A stretch of 64,000 bases of DNA, taken from positions 372,001-436,000 of the forward strand of contig CM049997.1 of assembly GCA_016630955.3 (NCBI GenBank), given 5' to 3'. Both the position numbers and the translations under genes were made by a program. Origin of the DNA: Didymella arachidicola (taxonomy: Eukaryota > Ascomycota > Dothideomycetes > Pleosporales > Didymellaceae). The notes beneath the pieces are model-generated. The model made no database searches, was not told the DNA's origin, and worked only from the letters and a program-made list of their open reading frames with translations. Of the stretch, positions 11,301 to 23,058 are shown one piece after another. Each line of letters starts with the position of its first letter. The stretch's first letter is position 1.

Positions 11301-14298
11301 TGAGTTCGACGATGAGACTTCTTACGGTCACGTCTCCCTGGGCCGATCCTTTGCCCTGGAGATGGGTTCGGTCATTCCCGGAAACGACCAGCGTCTTGGC
11401 GCTATTGAGCGTCAAGGTATCAACATCAACACCGCGTCCGACTTCATTACACAGTATACGACACGACAAGAATACAAGTTCCTTGAGAGTGGTAACGATC
11501 AGCAGGAAGAGTGGCTCAATGGCGGAAACCCAAACGGGTACGTGCCGACCTACCTATCTCGCAGTATCCAGGATGCTACCAAGCTTCTTGTTGATCTCGA
11601 ACAGCGCACGCTGCATCACAAGCACGTTGCAATTGCTGAGCTGCGTGATATCCTCCGTCGAGCGGCTGCTCTGCTCTGCAGGGTCAAGAGCGACCAGGCA
11701 CCGATCGTCCATCACTTGGTCGGCATCCCCTTTGCTGTCTTCTCAAAGCAGTCGATCAAGCTGGGCATATCATTGTGGACGAGTGTCATCAAGGAGAATC
11801 CTCGCATGGAGTCCCGCGTCTTGGTCGCAATCGCCGAGAATTTCGAGAGTACGGTTCGCAAGCGAAGGGGTCTCTTCAGTCCTGCGCTCAGGTGTGTACA
11901 CATACTGCATTCGTAGACTCGCGACTGACATTTCCAAGGCACTCAGACCCGTTTTGTGGAAAGCAAGAGTTTGCTGCTACTGACAAGGAAGCGCTGGCAA
12001 AGCACCAGCAACAGATCTACAACCTTATTGCACCACATTTTCGTCTCGTACAATTTCTCTCGAGTCACTTCAGCGCCTCTCGGCTTAGCAAGTCGGACTT
12101 TGAGCGTGTGTACGTTCGTCTGATACATGTGACGCTCGATGCCATGAGCGCGGGGTGCTCCCAGCCGTTAGCTAGGGAAGCCTACTTCCATGTCATTCTG
12201 CTTGCGCTACGTATCGTTCGTCACAGCACGACAATATCATCATCCATCAAATGGCGTCTCATGGACCGCCTACTGACCGCAGGCCTAGCATGGTTCGCCC
12301 ACGCACCCCAATGGTCCTACGGTGGCAACCGCCTCCAGCTCAAAGCGGAAACTCAGGTACTGTCAGATGTACAATTCCATCTCGATGTACTTGCCAAGAT
12401 GGCCACTGTTGCGGATTCAGCTTCGAGGCAAGTCAAGGCTAAGCAGGATCTGCTGTCAATCCTTCTCTCCAACGAACAGACACGCCTTAATGTCTGGTTA
12501 TTCCCTCTGGACAACGGAAAGAAGCACCATTTCGGTGGCGGCGGAAGGAACAGTCTACCAGACGCTGCAGTCTCAGCCCACGTCAAAACTGCATGGGCGG
12601 AGAACCCTGCCATCGCTATACAGCTCCTCAAGCGCTTTCAGTCGCCGCGCCTGCAGACAGAGGTACGATTCCAGGTGCTTAACTTCCCTCATAAGGTGCT
12701 GGACGAGCCTGATGCCCTGGAAGTCATGCTGGGCAACCAACTGCCTGGAGATGTATCCTTCCAGCTCAAGCATCTTCTTTACTGGGCGCCGTTGAACCCC
12801 ATCACTGCTGTGACGCTGTTCATGCCAGCTTACGGCAATCATCCCTTCATCATTCAGTACGCGATGCGAGCGCTCGAAAGCCACTCTGTAGACGTCATGT
12901 TCTTTTATGTCTATCAGATCGTGCAAACGCTTCGATACGATGTACTCGGCTATGTCGAGCGATACATCATTGAGACCGCTAAATTCTCTCAATTGTTTGC
13001 CCATCAGATAATCTGGAATATGAAAGCGAACGCCTACAAGGACGAAGCCTCAGAGATAGTAAGTGATATGGACTCTATATTATAACATATGTACTGACTC
13101 CGTACAGCCTGATCCCGTCAAGCCTACACTCGACAAGGTCATGACGAGTCTCGAGTCCAGCTTCTCGAAGGAAGACCACTATTTCTATGAACGAGAGTTC
13201 GCCTTCTTCAATAAAGTCACTGGCATATCTGGTACCTTGCGTTCCGTCCTGCATGAGCCGAAGGAGGTAAAAAAACAGAAGATTGCAGAGGAGCTGCGCA
13301 AGATCGAAGTCGAGGTTGGCGTATACCTTCCCAGTAACCCTGATGGCCAGGTCATTGGCATCGACCGCACCTCCGGCAAACCACTGCAATCTCACGCCAA
13401 AACTCCCTTCATGGCGACATTCCGCATTCGCAAGAATAAGCCCGATACCGGTTTGATCGAGGACATCGAGGAAGAGTCACGGTCAGGGCTTCCCGAGAAG
13501 AGCAACACCTACGAGACCTGGCTCAGCGCCATCTTCAAAGTCGGTGATGACTGCCGCCAAGACGTACTCGCACTGCAAATGATTGCTGCCTTCCGCGGCA
13601 TCTTCAATACCGTCGGCCTCGATGTCTGGGTTTTCCCCTACCGCGTGACGGCTACCGCGCCAGGCTGCGGTGTCATTGACGTGCTGCCAAACTCCATCTC
13701 ACGCGACATGCTCGGTCGCGAAGCCGTCAACCGGCTCGACGACTATTTCGTTAGCCGCTACGGTAACGAAGATAGCATCCGCTTCCAGACCGCACGCAGC
13801 AACTTCGTAAAATCCATGGCCGCATACAGCGTTATCAGTTTCCTGCTACAGTTCAAGGACCGACATAACGGTAACATCATGATTGATGATGCGGGCCATA
13901 TCATCCACATCGACTTCGGTTTCTGCTTCGACATTGCCCCCGGTGGCATTAAATTCGAGCGCGCGCCCTTCAAGCTTACCGCCGAGATGATCGCAGTCAT
14001 GGGTGGCAGTACCACGAGCCAGCCGTACAGATGGTTCGAGGAGCTCACCATCAAAGCCTATCTCGCGGCTCGACAGCACTGTGATCACCTGTGCCATATT
14101 GTCGAGCTGATGCTGGATAGTGGGTTACCGTGCTTCAAGCCTGAAACTATCAAGAACTTTCGTGATCGTTTCGTTCTCGACAGAACGGAGAGAGAAGCTG
14201 CTGATTATATGCGTGGCTTGATTAGCAAGAGCGCAAGTAGCTACAGTACCGGCACATATGATCGATTCCAGTTGATCACGAACGGAATTCCGTACTAG
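8336..14298 (+). CDS. STT4: Phosphatidylinositol 4-kinase STT4 (PI4K type III alpha)
   Basis: Makes phosphatidylinositol 4-phosphate from phosphatidylinositol and ATP. In yeast it acts at the plasma membrane with Ypp1 and Efr3. Five exons: 8336-8340, 8393-10154, 10204-11891, 11939-13058, 13108-14298. All joins keep frame and give 1921 residues, the usual STT4 size. Exon 1 holds only the ATG and two further bases; splicing yields MARTIRGNALEKLA, matching the conserved N-terminus. The N-terminal 1400 residues are the helical-repeat region. The C-terminus has the lipid-kinase catalytic domain: KPLQSHAKTPFMATFR, the GDDCRQDVLALQ loop, the catalytic DRHNGN (Asp about 1776) and activation loop HIDFGFCFD (Asp about 1794). 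The acceptor of intron 2 is least sure: AAG at 10201-10203 keeps phase, while the stronger CAG at 10196-10198 does not. Family assignment is very secure. Confidence 0.95.
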
Positions 14299-16015
14299 AC
14301 GGACGTAGAACAGAGCAGATTGTAGTAATGTAAGCGTGTTCCGAGCATGTGGGCATCCCTCGTCGATGCCAATTGGGCTATGCTACATCTGCAGCATTAC
14401 CATTATAGAGATATCACGAATTCGCTGATCATGTCCGACACCAGACATAGCACTAAAGCTTCCAAGCTCATCTCCGCTCAACACTTTCACTGCGCTTGCC
14501 ACACGTCCCTCTTCCCCGTCCGTTCCGAAAACGTGCCTCCCTGTCCGCAAAACAAATTCCCATGAGCGGAGCAGTATGCCGCTCGCACAGGGCCACGCAC
14601 TAAGCCAAGGAGGATGTTGCATGCAGGATCTCTACGCCTGATCCGTCCAATCAGAGTGCCGCAACGGCAATTGCAGATCAGATTGCTCTGTCACGTACAT
14701 ATCGACTGTGCCTCGCACACGCAGGCTCACTTGCGCATGTCAACCTCATCGATGTCTGATCGCGTTCCAGCCGCTTTGAACACGCAGGAGATGGCTTTGT
14801 AGTTGCAGCGCGCTTTGTCTCTACTTGACGAGCTGTCAGTACTGCTTTCCAATCCGAAAGCTGCAGTAATGATTATGAGAATGATTCGAGGAGGCCTTGC
14901 GTCCATGCCACATGCGTGCTGCTCGCGGCTTGCCGAGCAGACTCGTGGCTAAGCGCCCATCTTCACCCCACCCTTGCCTTACTCTGTCTTTGGGAGCTCA
15001 TTGGCTGCGCTGAAGCGGGAAGGTTCCCTGCAAGAGACACCTGCATTCTTCTTCACCGGTAGCAACGGTGCGAGTCAGGACAGTGATATTTGGAGCGAGT
15101 CATGGTGGTGACCTTAGGGGCGACAGATGCTTGGGCTTGATAGCAGTAAGTTTTCGGCCTGTGGGAGAGCTAACGCTCCTAGGAGACTTCGAGGTGGTGA
15201 CTGGGCTGCACATGGGGACGAGGAGGGAGAGTCAATAGTCATGTGAGAGTCAGAACATGCGCGAAATCGGTACATGTCACATGCGGGGTTGCAGCGGCAG
15301 AGACGTGATTGTAGGGTCATTGGTTGTCTGGATGCTTTAGGAGTATAGTGAACGAAGTCGCAGGTGCAAATGCTGCGGCTATGCAAGCGTTTGATGAAGA
15401 TGTTGATTGGTCTACTCCCCCCAAGGGCAGCCTCTGAAAGTCTACTCGGTTGGTGGCTTCCTGGCTGCCAGCTACACCGTCCTCTCTACCAGACGCACCT
15501 GCTCATCTTGTAATCGAAAGAATCCGGGATTCATCGATCCCAGTGAGAGCCAGAAACACACCAATAAGCGCCTGCGCACCAAGAGGTATCCGCGATAAAA
15601 GATGCTACCAACAACACCAGAATTTTCCGCGCCAGAAGCTTCGGTTCATAAAACCGTACAGATCATAAGAGAGCGAGATTTTCTCGTGATAATGGTAGAC
15701 AAAAGGAAATGTGTGGGTGGGTGCACCAGCTCCGAGAATTGAACGTCGACGGGTAGTTGAAAGTATTGCGTGGTGCGAGCGAGTCGCCGGGACCCGGGCA
15801 TTAATTTAGGGTGTTCCGGTAATCGTCATGAAAGTAAGATGTGATCGTGATGCATAAATGTTCGCGAATGTATGGCGGGGAGCTATTGTGCATGTAGGCG
15901 CCGAGACAGTCAGCGCCAAAGGAAATTCGACCGTGGTGTCGTATGTGGTGGTTGCACACCCGCTCATGCTCGAGGCTAGGCAGCGGTACGGGCATGCCGT
16001 GTAACCATCCATTGT
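14299..16015. other. Intergenic region between convergent genes
   Basis: About 1.7 kb between the STT4 stop and the 3' end of the minus-strand Ser/Pro-rich gene. The open frames are short and mutually overlapping. I see no RNA gene, long repeat or transposon. Confidence 0.5.
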
Positions 16016-16786
16016 TTATTCGATCTTTCTCCTCTTGCCGCGCGGTGCGGGGTCAATTTGAGGGAAGTTGGGCGCTTTTTTATCGACTGGTGTGCTGCTA
16101 TATGTCACTGTGCGAGTGACAACTTCACGCACGCTGACACGCCGAGATCGTCCACTCTTTGCCTCGGCTTCCCAGACCTTGGGTGATGCCGTAGGGAAGG
16201 TTGCTGAGTTGGTAGCAGAATCCGAGCTGTTTGGTGACCGTACTGCTGCAGGCGAAAATGGTGACTGAGGAATGTAAAGTCGTGGTGTGCGCGCTGACTG
16301 TGGCCGTGTGAAAGGTGATGGAGGTGGAATGGTGATAGTTTGAGTCCTGATCTTGGTAGGTGGAGCAGACATTGGAACTTCGTCTTTAGGAGTCTCTTCC
16401 TTTGTATCGCATCGACTGCAGCTGCTTGATCTTGAAGTTGCGGGTGAGTCTTTGTCAGATGCCCCAGATGTTGCAGCAAAAGAGCCGCTGGAAGCGGAAG
16501 ATGTGATTGATGTGGGCCGACCTTCGAAAACAAACTTGGTACTGGTGCCAGTAGACATAGGGCTCATGAAAGCAGGCGACAGGGTTTTGAGGAAATCTAG
16601 GTACGCTGTTGGTGGGGTGATGGGGGTCTTCAAGCTATCCTCCCGTTTGATCCAGGCGAAGGTAGGTGTTGTTGCAGACATGACCATGGGTGACTTGAGT
16701 TCAGACGGATAAGTCGCAGACAAAGGTGTCTTCAGAGTCGACGGTAGAGGTGCCAGTGCCGGCTTCGCATCTGTAGTGGTGGACAT
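16016..16786 (-). CDS. Ser/Thr/Pro-rich fungal hypothetical protein
   Basis: A 256-residue single-exon protein from the ATG at 16786; the frame runs 31 codons further upstream but opens only with TTG. The composition is strongly Ser/Thr/Pro, hence mostly disordered. Recognisable conserved pieces are the N-terminal LAPLPSTLKTPLSA, the central FAWIKREDSLKTPITPPTAY followed by LDFLKTLSPAFMSP, and a FTRPQSARTPRLYIPQSPFSP segment before a basic tail ending RGKRRKIE, a likely nuclear signal. I associate these segments with an uncharacterised protein family of filamentous ascomycetes. The repeated SP/TP sites suggest proline-directed kinase targets. No enzymatic domain is visible. Confidence 0.72.
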   Translation of the reverse strand: MSTTTDAKPALAPLPSTLKTPLSATYPSELKSPMVMSATTPTFAWIKREDSLKTPITPPTAYLDFLKTLSPAFMSPMSTGTSTKFVFEGRPTSITSSASSGSFAATSGASDKDSPATSRSSSCSRCDTKEETPKDEVPMSAPPTKIRTQTITIPPPSPFTRPQSARTPRLYIPQSPFSPAAVRSPNSSDSATNSATFPTASPKVWEAEAKSGRSRRVSVREVVTRTVTYSSTPVDKKAPNFPQIDPAPRGKRRKIE

Positions 16787-18114
16787 TTTGGTGAGGTTTG
16801 CCGTGCCGTGAACGAGAGACTGGAGGCTTCTGGTCGAAAGTCCTGCGAGCAAGGGTAGGCCGCGCTGTGCCTTCCACAAGTTTGGTGGACAGGTGATGAA
16901 ATAGAGCAGAGCGGAAAGACAGGTACTTCTGTCGCCGGGCAGAGTCGTGTTTATTGTGTCGACTAGCCGGACGCGTGCGCTGTGTTGGTGGCCGCCGCTG
17001 AATGGGCCGTAGAGTATGGTTAAGCTAAGAATAGGCGGGCGCGTAACAAGATGCCAGTGCCAGTGTCAGAGCGGGGCCTAACGAGGAACCGTCTTTTCGG
17101 GGATGCCAAACAGCCGCCTATTCCTGCGGCGCTGCAAATCAGACCTCGCTGTAAGCGCCGGGGCTGGCCTGTGCGCTGGTGAACTCTCCCACCCTTCAGC
17201 GATACAATTGGCCAGGAACAATGAAACCAAAGCGTGTGACCTGTCTGCGGCCCCTGCAGGTTTGGAGGGATCAGAGCGGACGTTTGAGCCTATGATTTGC
17301 TGCGTGGAACACGGAAGTGGGATGCAAGCGTTGATGTGTGGAATGCTTGCACTCGCAAAGGTAGTCAGACGAGATTGAAATAGTCTGGCGGAGTGAACCT
17401 GAGACAAGCGTATGAGGTCTTGCTGTGAAGAAGGAGTGATCGTAAGGACGCTACCTGAGCGATAGTTGCCGGGAATAGAACTGAGGCGAAGATGATGATG
17501 CAGGCAAGCTGTGCAGCTGATCTCAAGGGCTCGTTAAACCATCTTATGTATCGCTTCCAGCCGCTGTATAATCTGTATGTTTGTGTAGACATGTCGCGCG
17601 CTTCCATTTGCTACCGTACCCACGTCGCCTGGCCACCGAAATGCCTGCCGTTGACCAAATCAAGGGCTACGTCTGGTTCGTCCTCGAGCGCGCGCCTCTC
17701 AACGCCAGCGGCACGCCTATGTCAACACGCAGGCCGTGCGGGAGAACACTCTCTGAAGCTCCCTACAGGTTCATGTACCTTGGGCACATCATTCTTGAAA
17801 CCGCAATGTGCAGCGCCTACCCTTGTCACCCACTGCACGCGTGGCGATCTTGGCTGGATGAAGCGCTATGCTTCCCGTTGCCATGTGCGATAGATCGTGT
17901 CCGTTCCAGGGTCGTTGCACTGCTGGTCCTGCAAACGTCGCCCACCAATCATCTCGAATATCGTGTGCGACTTGGACCAGGCGTAACGACTTCAACAAGA
18001 TGCATGACAGAAGCGTTTAAAGATTATGACAGGTCCTGTCAATATTCGTAGTGTAACCAAATTTAGTTGCCATGCGAGAGCTCTTCTAGACACCGAGGGG
18101 AGGTTGGAACGCTC
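16787..18114. other. Intergenic region, no supported gene
   Basis: About 1.3 kb between the Ser/Pro-rich gene and the 3' end of the Moco sulfurase gene. Two overlapping plus-strand frames (17492-17893 and 17581-18051) have ATGs, but no motif, splice continuation or family resemblance. Confidence 0.45.
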
Positions 18115-20656
18115 TCAGCCTACGAGAGACCAGAGAAGACTATTCTGGTTGATCTCGTCGTCGCAGAACGGCTGTACAGCATCACCTACTCTGATAGTGG
18201 GATGCTGCTTGAGAACTGATAAGTCTCCCATAGGAACGTGACACGTATGTTCACCAAAGTACACACGACCATCGAAGCGCCGAGTCTTTGCAAGCGTGGA
18301 GAATGGTTCTTGGTCCCGCTCCGCAGTTTGCTGGTCGATGCATACCATCTGACATCTGCGACAAGCACCTAGCATCTCGAAGTACTCTTCGCCGATTTGT
18401 AGATAGCGCCAGTCATCTTCTGCATACGGGTCTTCGAGTCCTGGCGGATAGTCTGGGTTCTCTGCAACCACTATGTTTGCTCGGAAGACTTCTGCTTGCG
18501 CCGCCTTGCCGCCATCCGCCTTGATCAGTTCATTCAAGCGGTTAAGGCTTGATCGCGAGATCGTCAATATGGGACTCTCATTCGACAGCAAGATCGGCTT
18601 AGAAACGCATGCGCCTGGTACAACGGGCGCTGCATCTGGATAAGCGCCGGGTATTCGCATGCTACGAGCTGTTTTGGGCTTCTGCAGATGCGCTTTGGAG
18701 TGTCTAGGCGAAGAGCCGCTCCCACTGCCAGCGGCTGGGAAGCGGGCAAGATTGCAAGCCACCCCGAGGGCTTGTGAAAAGAAAGCTGATATCTGGCTCG
18801 ACTTGTACGTCTTGGCTTGAACGGAATCTCCGCACACTTTGGCGCTGGCATTTCGATACACTGCGTGATCTGCGAACAACCTTGGGTCCGCAGAAAGAGG
18901 TACGGTAATCTCATCAGCTGCAGCCGTGCCCTTCAGTAGCCCTGCCAGGCGGACGCGTAGCACACCTTCGGCAAGGTCGATGGTCGGACGGATGAGAGCC
19001 ATCTTTGGAAAGCGCTTCTGACTCAATGCTGCGCCCGTGCCTTGGTGAACGAGACACCACTCACGATCCCAAGCCAGCCCCTCAGGAAAGACTTCCCAGG
19101 CTTGCCCTGGCGGCACGCTGAATCCAGCACAACTTTTGATGGGGTACACCGATAGGCTTTCCACATGCAGACGATTCATCGTCGATATCTCAACTTCTTC
19201 GCATGAAGCTGGCGGCGTTGCGCTGGGTGGCTTGCTTTGTGCGAAGAACTCGCATAAGAAGGCAACGAAGCATTCCACGTCTTTTAGTGTGCTCATCGCT
19301 CCCAAACTGACGCGTATCATGCCCGTGGGCTTTCCACGCATGATATCGTTTTCATCGCCACACCGTTGGCCAGCCGAAAAGTTCTCGTGCATCTCCCATG
19401 GAGCCAGTCCTAGCGAAGAAGCAATGCCACCGGGGTTGCAAAGCCCACCTGTGCGCAAATGGAAGTTCCTTATTGCCGCCAACTTCTCCACCTCGGCGTT
19501 ACTGATCCAGCCACCAGTTTCATTACGCAGATTGAATGCAACGATCGGCCCTTGCATCGCTGCATCACCGTAGGTAGCCCCGGGTTCTGCATAGATCTGA
19601 CAGACTTTTTGGTCGTTGCCGTGTCGCAGAGAGGAAAGTTCGTTATATAACTTCGCAGCCAGGAAGCTTGTGTGCTGCGATATTCGTTCTAGCGAGCCGT
19701 AAAGCTCCTTGTGAACAGCGATGGCAGAGTCAAGCGCCATGATGCTATGAATGGGCAAAGTGCCATCCTCCAAACGCTCGTGAAGCGAGTCTGCCTTCTT
19801 CGCATGCCATTGCTCTTTCAAACACACCACCATCTCAACTGTGCCACCACCAAAGTAGCGGCGCCTGTCGAATACATGTGCTGATGCTCGTCTGACAATT
19901 AAGGCGCCCAGGTCTGGGAACCCAAAGATCTTGTACAGGCTCAGCACCGTGAAGTCTGGTGCATGGTTGGCGTTGCTAAGATCTAGAGGCGCAGTTGAAA
20001 CTAAGGCTGCGGCGTCCAACAATGTGTAAGTCGTCCCTTTGTCGTCTGCGGCACGGATGTGTTGGGACCAGTCGAGCGGTAGTCGGCGCCCATTCATGTT
20101 CGATTGCGCAGGATACGCGAACAAGTGTGCTCTCCCATCCATTGGTGTTGGTTGTCGAATCCAGTCCTGTACCTCTCTGTCTGTGGCGAAGCAACGGTGT
20201 TCAGTCGCTGCTTCCCGGACACCTATGAGACTTGTATGCGCATCCCTATGGTATCCATACCAAAACCCCCCTTCTTGATCCCTGAAAGCATCCATGACCA
20301 ACTTAATGCCCGCGGTGGCGTTCGCAACAAATACCACGTCAAAGTCTTCCGGGTCCGCGTTGAACAGATTCAGTAGCCGGAGTCGGACATCTTCTATACG
20401 GCGCGTCGTCAATTGGGAGGCGTTCGAGGCCGAGTGCGGATTGCCATATAGATTCGAGATCATGTCAGCTGAGAAACGCTCGATCAGCGACTTTGGGTAG
20501 AGTGTCGTTCCAGCATGGTCGAGATACGTTGTCCCTAGGACAGTCAGTAAGTCATGACCAAGTTGTCTCGCGAGACTGACCTTGAAGCATGGGGTATTCC
20601 CGTTCACGCAACCCTTCGACTGCCTTGTCATAGGCAATATGAGCTGCTTCATCCAT
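18115..20656 (-). CDS. hxB: Molybdenum cofactor sulfurase (HxB/MOCOS)
   Basis: Transfers sulfur from cysteine to the molybdenum cofactor, activating xanthine dehydrogenase and aldehyde oxidase-type enzymes. Two exons: 20581-20656 and 18115-20534, with a 46-nt intron, giving 831 residues. Splicing joins MDEAAHIAYDKAVEGL...PMLQ to GTTYLDHAGTTLYP, the typical N-terminus. The first 500 residues are a NifS-like PLP-dependent domain: GNPHSASNAS, the lysine in SLYKIFGFPDLGAL (about K227) that binds PLP, and the persulfide cysteine in TGGLCNPGG (about C391). The C-terminal third is a MOSC module: VESLSVYPIKSCAGF opening the beta-barrel, then LGACRRCQMVCIDQQT. The length is normal and no key residue is missing. 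A pogo element is inserted about 360 bases upstream of the start. The symbol follows Aspergillus usage. Confidence 0.95.
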
Positions 20657-21016
20657 GATGTCGAGTTGCAGCGCGTGCTACTGTAACTCACCCGCAATCT
20701 ACAAAAGTAGAGAATAAAAGGAAGCGCGCTCGGCAGAACCCCATCTGGTCGCAAGCGTGGTGGGTGTTTGCTAGAGTGGGGGCATTCGCGGATGGCAAAT
20801 GGTGGAGTTGGGACCCTGAACGCGGTCAGCTCCGACGCGGCCAAAGCCGATACACTAGTCGGCCACGAATGCCACACTGTCAGACGGCTTCGGTCTGAGC
20901 ATCAACAACCGAGGCTATCAGTATATTCACAGTCAAACAAGCAATGTAGCTCAGATGAGGAGATTGAGGGACAAGTGAAGTGCAGGCAGAATTGCATGAT
21001 TACAATGTTCGGCATA
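20657..21016. promoter_or_regulatory. Upstream region of the Moco sulfurase gene, cut by a transposon
   Basis: About 360 bases between the hxB start codon and the left end of the pogo element. Any promoter elements further than this have been displaced by 1.8 kb. I recognise no specific operator. Confidence 0.4.
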
Positions 21017-21042
21017 ACGTGTTTCACCACCGAGCGGCGCAC
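21017..21042. repeat. Left terminal inverted repeat of pogo element
   Basis: 26 bases, the perfect inverse of 22816-22841. TA lies immediately outside at 21015-21016. Confidence 0.93.
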
Positions 21043-21120
21043 TTTCAACAGCAGATCGCCTGCGCAGCGCTATATTACAACAAAGCAACAATAAACTGCA
21101 GCTTGCAGACTTAAATAATA

Positions 21121-22761
21121 TCAATTAGAAGCTTCGCTATCATCTGCATCCTCTATTTCTACCTTGCACGTGCGGGAATTGTGTCCAATCTCACCGCAAC
21201 GCCCGCAGCGTCGTCCAACGCGCACCCTCTTCGCAGGCGTCTCGCCCTTATGGCGACCTCCACCCTCCTTTTCAGCAATTAAGTCAGCCACTTCACTAAC
21301 TGTAAGGGTCTCCTCTGCGCGTATATAACGTCGCTTACGGGTCTTGCGCTTTGTAGACGCCTCTACAGCGTCTCGAAGGCGGCTTATTTCCTCCTGCACT
21401 AACACCATATTATAAGCTATCTGCTGAGCGCCCTTTGCCAACTGTTTGACCTGCTCATCTAACGAACTTGCTGGAGACCCTTGATGGATTTGAATCCGCT
21501 TTCGAATCAGAGTCGACTGCTCCTCCACTTCGTGAGCGTTGCGTGGTGTCTTCGGCTCCCAGGCGACGTCGCTGGGTTTTGGTGGCGTTGGCGTGCGCAG
21601 GCGCACATCAAGCTTCGATAGCACAACCTCTGGGTTATGTGGGACTAGCCCAGCACCTCTAAAGCCTGCGCGAACGTTCTCTGCAGTAAACGCCTTACTA
21701 AAAGCTGCTTTAAAGGCTGGTAGGAAGGTTGCCTTGTTAATATGGTTAACGCGACTGCGTGCCAAGGCTGAGACCTCGTCGCCATACAGGCGCTTCAGCG
21801 GCGAGAAGCAGGCGACGTCAAGTGGCTGCAACAAGTGCGACGAGTGTGCTGGCATACAGAGAGTGATTATCTTCTTCTCTTTGCAGAGATCCTAGAAATC
21901 CACTGAACAGTGGCTCTCGTGGCCATCAATAATGAGCAGCCTATAGACCCCAACAGGCTTCGCATGCGTGTTGAAGTGGTGGAGCCAGGCAAGCGCCAAA
22001 TCGTTGTTAGTCCAGCCAGTAGGACTAACTTGAACAACCTAGTCCCGTGGGAGGTCCTTAGTAAACCAGTTGGAGATAAGAACCTTGCCTGCAAGGATAA
22101 GGAACGGTGGGATTACCTTCCCCGTCGCCCCGACGCCTTGTACCAGGGTAACCCACTCACGATCGCCAGGTTGGAGTTTCTTCCGCTTCCCAGGCTTCTC
22201 TGAGCCTGTTACTACTAGTTGCGACGAGATCTTGCTCATTAGGAAGCCAGACTCGTCAAAGTTATACATGTCCTCATCTGTAATACCGTACTTTGCCTTT
22301 GTCGACTGAACAAGCGTGAACCAGGGCTGGATAACCGCCGGGTCCTCGCAGGCAGCTCGCTGGCGATCGTACGGACGGGTCCATCGCGTTCGCAGCTCAG
22401 GTGTACGCTGGATGAACCTATCAACCCAGTTCTTGCCAACAGCGTCGCCACCACGCTCTCTTAGCAGTTTATCGGCCATATCTCGTACGTCTGCCTTTGA
22501 GGAGGGTAATCCGCGATTAGACTCCTCAAGTATACGTAGTACAATGGCCTCCTCTTCTAGCTTTGTAAGGCGCTTTGCGTTCGGCTCGCAGTCGCGTCGA
22601 GAGCGTGTTCCGTCGCGTCGGCGTCGGATTGTTGTTTGAGGGACTTTGTAGACTTGCTCAGCGCGTCGAATACTTTGAATTTGCGTTCTTGAGATATCGC
22701 ATATGGCAAGCTGTACATCAGCTTCAGTATAAAGTCTAGCAGCTTGTTGTGGTTGTGACAT
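21121..22761 (-). pseudogene. Pogo-type transposase with two in-frame stops
   Basis: From the ATG at 22761 the frame covers 546 codons with two internal TAG codons, at 22039-22041 and 21892-21894, and no frameshift. The order is typical: an N-terminal pipsqueak-like helix-turn-helix (RRAEQVYKVPQTTIRRR); a CENP-B/Tc5-type DNA-binding domain (DMADKLLRERGG, VGKNWVDRFIQRTPEL); then a DDE catalytic domain with aspartates in YNFDESGFLM, LLIIDGHESH and LLQPLDVACFSPLK. The C-terminus has a basic segment and a zinc knuckle (CGRCGEIGHNSRTC), which is usual for this fungal group. Both stops are explained by C-to-T changes in CpA context: CAG to TAG on the coding strand, and TGG to TAG via the opposite strand. 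This is the RIP signature. The product is probably inactive. Confidence 0.92.
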
Positions 22762-22815
22762 GACGTGTTGTCGTGACGCAGGCGGTTTTGCGGCGGGAGT
22801 GCGCCGCTCGGTGGG

Positions 22816-22841
22816 GTGCGCCGCTCGGTGGTGAAACACGT
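22816..22841. repeat. Right terminal inverted repeat of pogo element
   Basis: 26 bases, the perfect inverse of 21017-21042. TA lies immediately outside at 22842-22843. A near copy of its inner 16 bases sits directly next to it at 22799-22814. Confidence 0.93.
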
Positions 22842-23058
22842 TAGCGTATGTTTATTAGGTTTGCTTCCATTTTGAGATGCAGAACGTCCAATATGGCCTT
22901 CAGATCTCCTCATTACTAGTACATATGCTCGCGACAGGGTTCCTCATCCTGTAGTATAGCATGGCATTCATTTAATCAGGCGCCAAGTCGAAGAGAATAG
23001 AACAGGTATGCGTCTAACAATGCATTCAAACATTACGAAATGATAGGAGAAAAGGTGT

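Larger units (their letters stand above)
21017..22841 (-). mobile_element. Pogo/Fot1-type DNA transposon, 1825 bp
   Basis: Perfect 26-bp terminal inverted repeats lie at 21017-21042 and 22816-22841, starting ACGTGTTTCACCACCGAGCG. TA dinucleotides at 21015-21016 and 22842-22843 are the expected target-site duplication. The inner part of the right repeat is tandemly duplicated: GTGCGCCGCTCGGTGG is also at 22799-22814. The single internal gene is on the minus strand and is interrupted by two in-frame stops. Perfect termini argue for recent insertion, and a trans-acting intact copy could still mobilise it. Confidence 0.93.

Noticed and set aside
15715..15790. Possible tRNA on the minus strand, based on a box-B-like GTTCAATTC
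   Set aside because: The T stem does not pair and no matching A box or anticodon arm could be built.
17492..18051. Two overlapping ATG-started plus-strand frames downstream of the Moco sulfurase gene
   Set aside because: No domain or homologue recognised, the two frames compete with each other, and there is no supporting splice structure.
22039..22839. Reading the pogo transposase as two separate short genes
   Set aside because: The two open stretches are in the same frame, separated only by two TAG codons, and the intervening codons encode the second catalytic aspartate block.
20955..22912. 10-bp inverted repeat (ATGAGGAGAT and its complement) outside the pogo element, suggesting a nested older MITE
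   Set aside because: Too short, the flanks do not extend the match convincingly, and no target duplication is evident.
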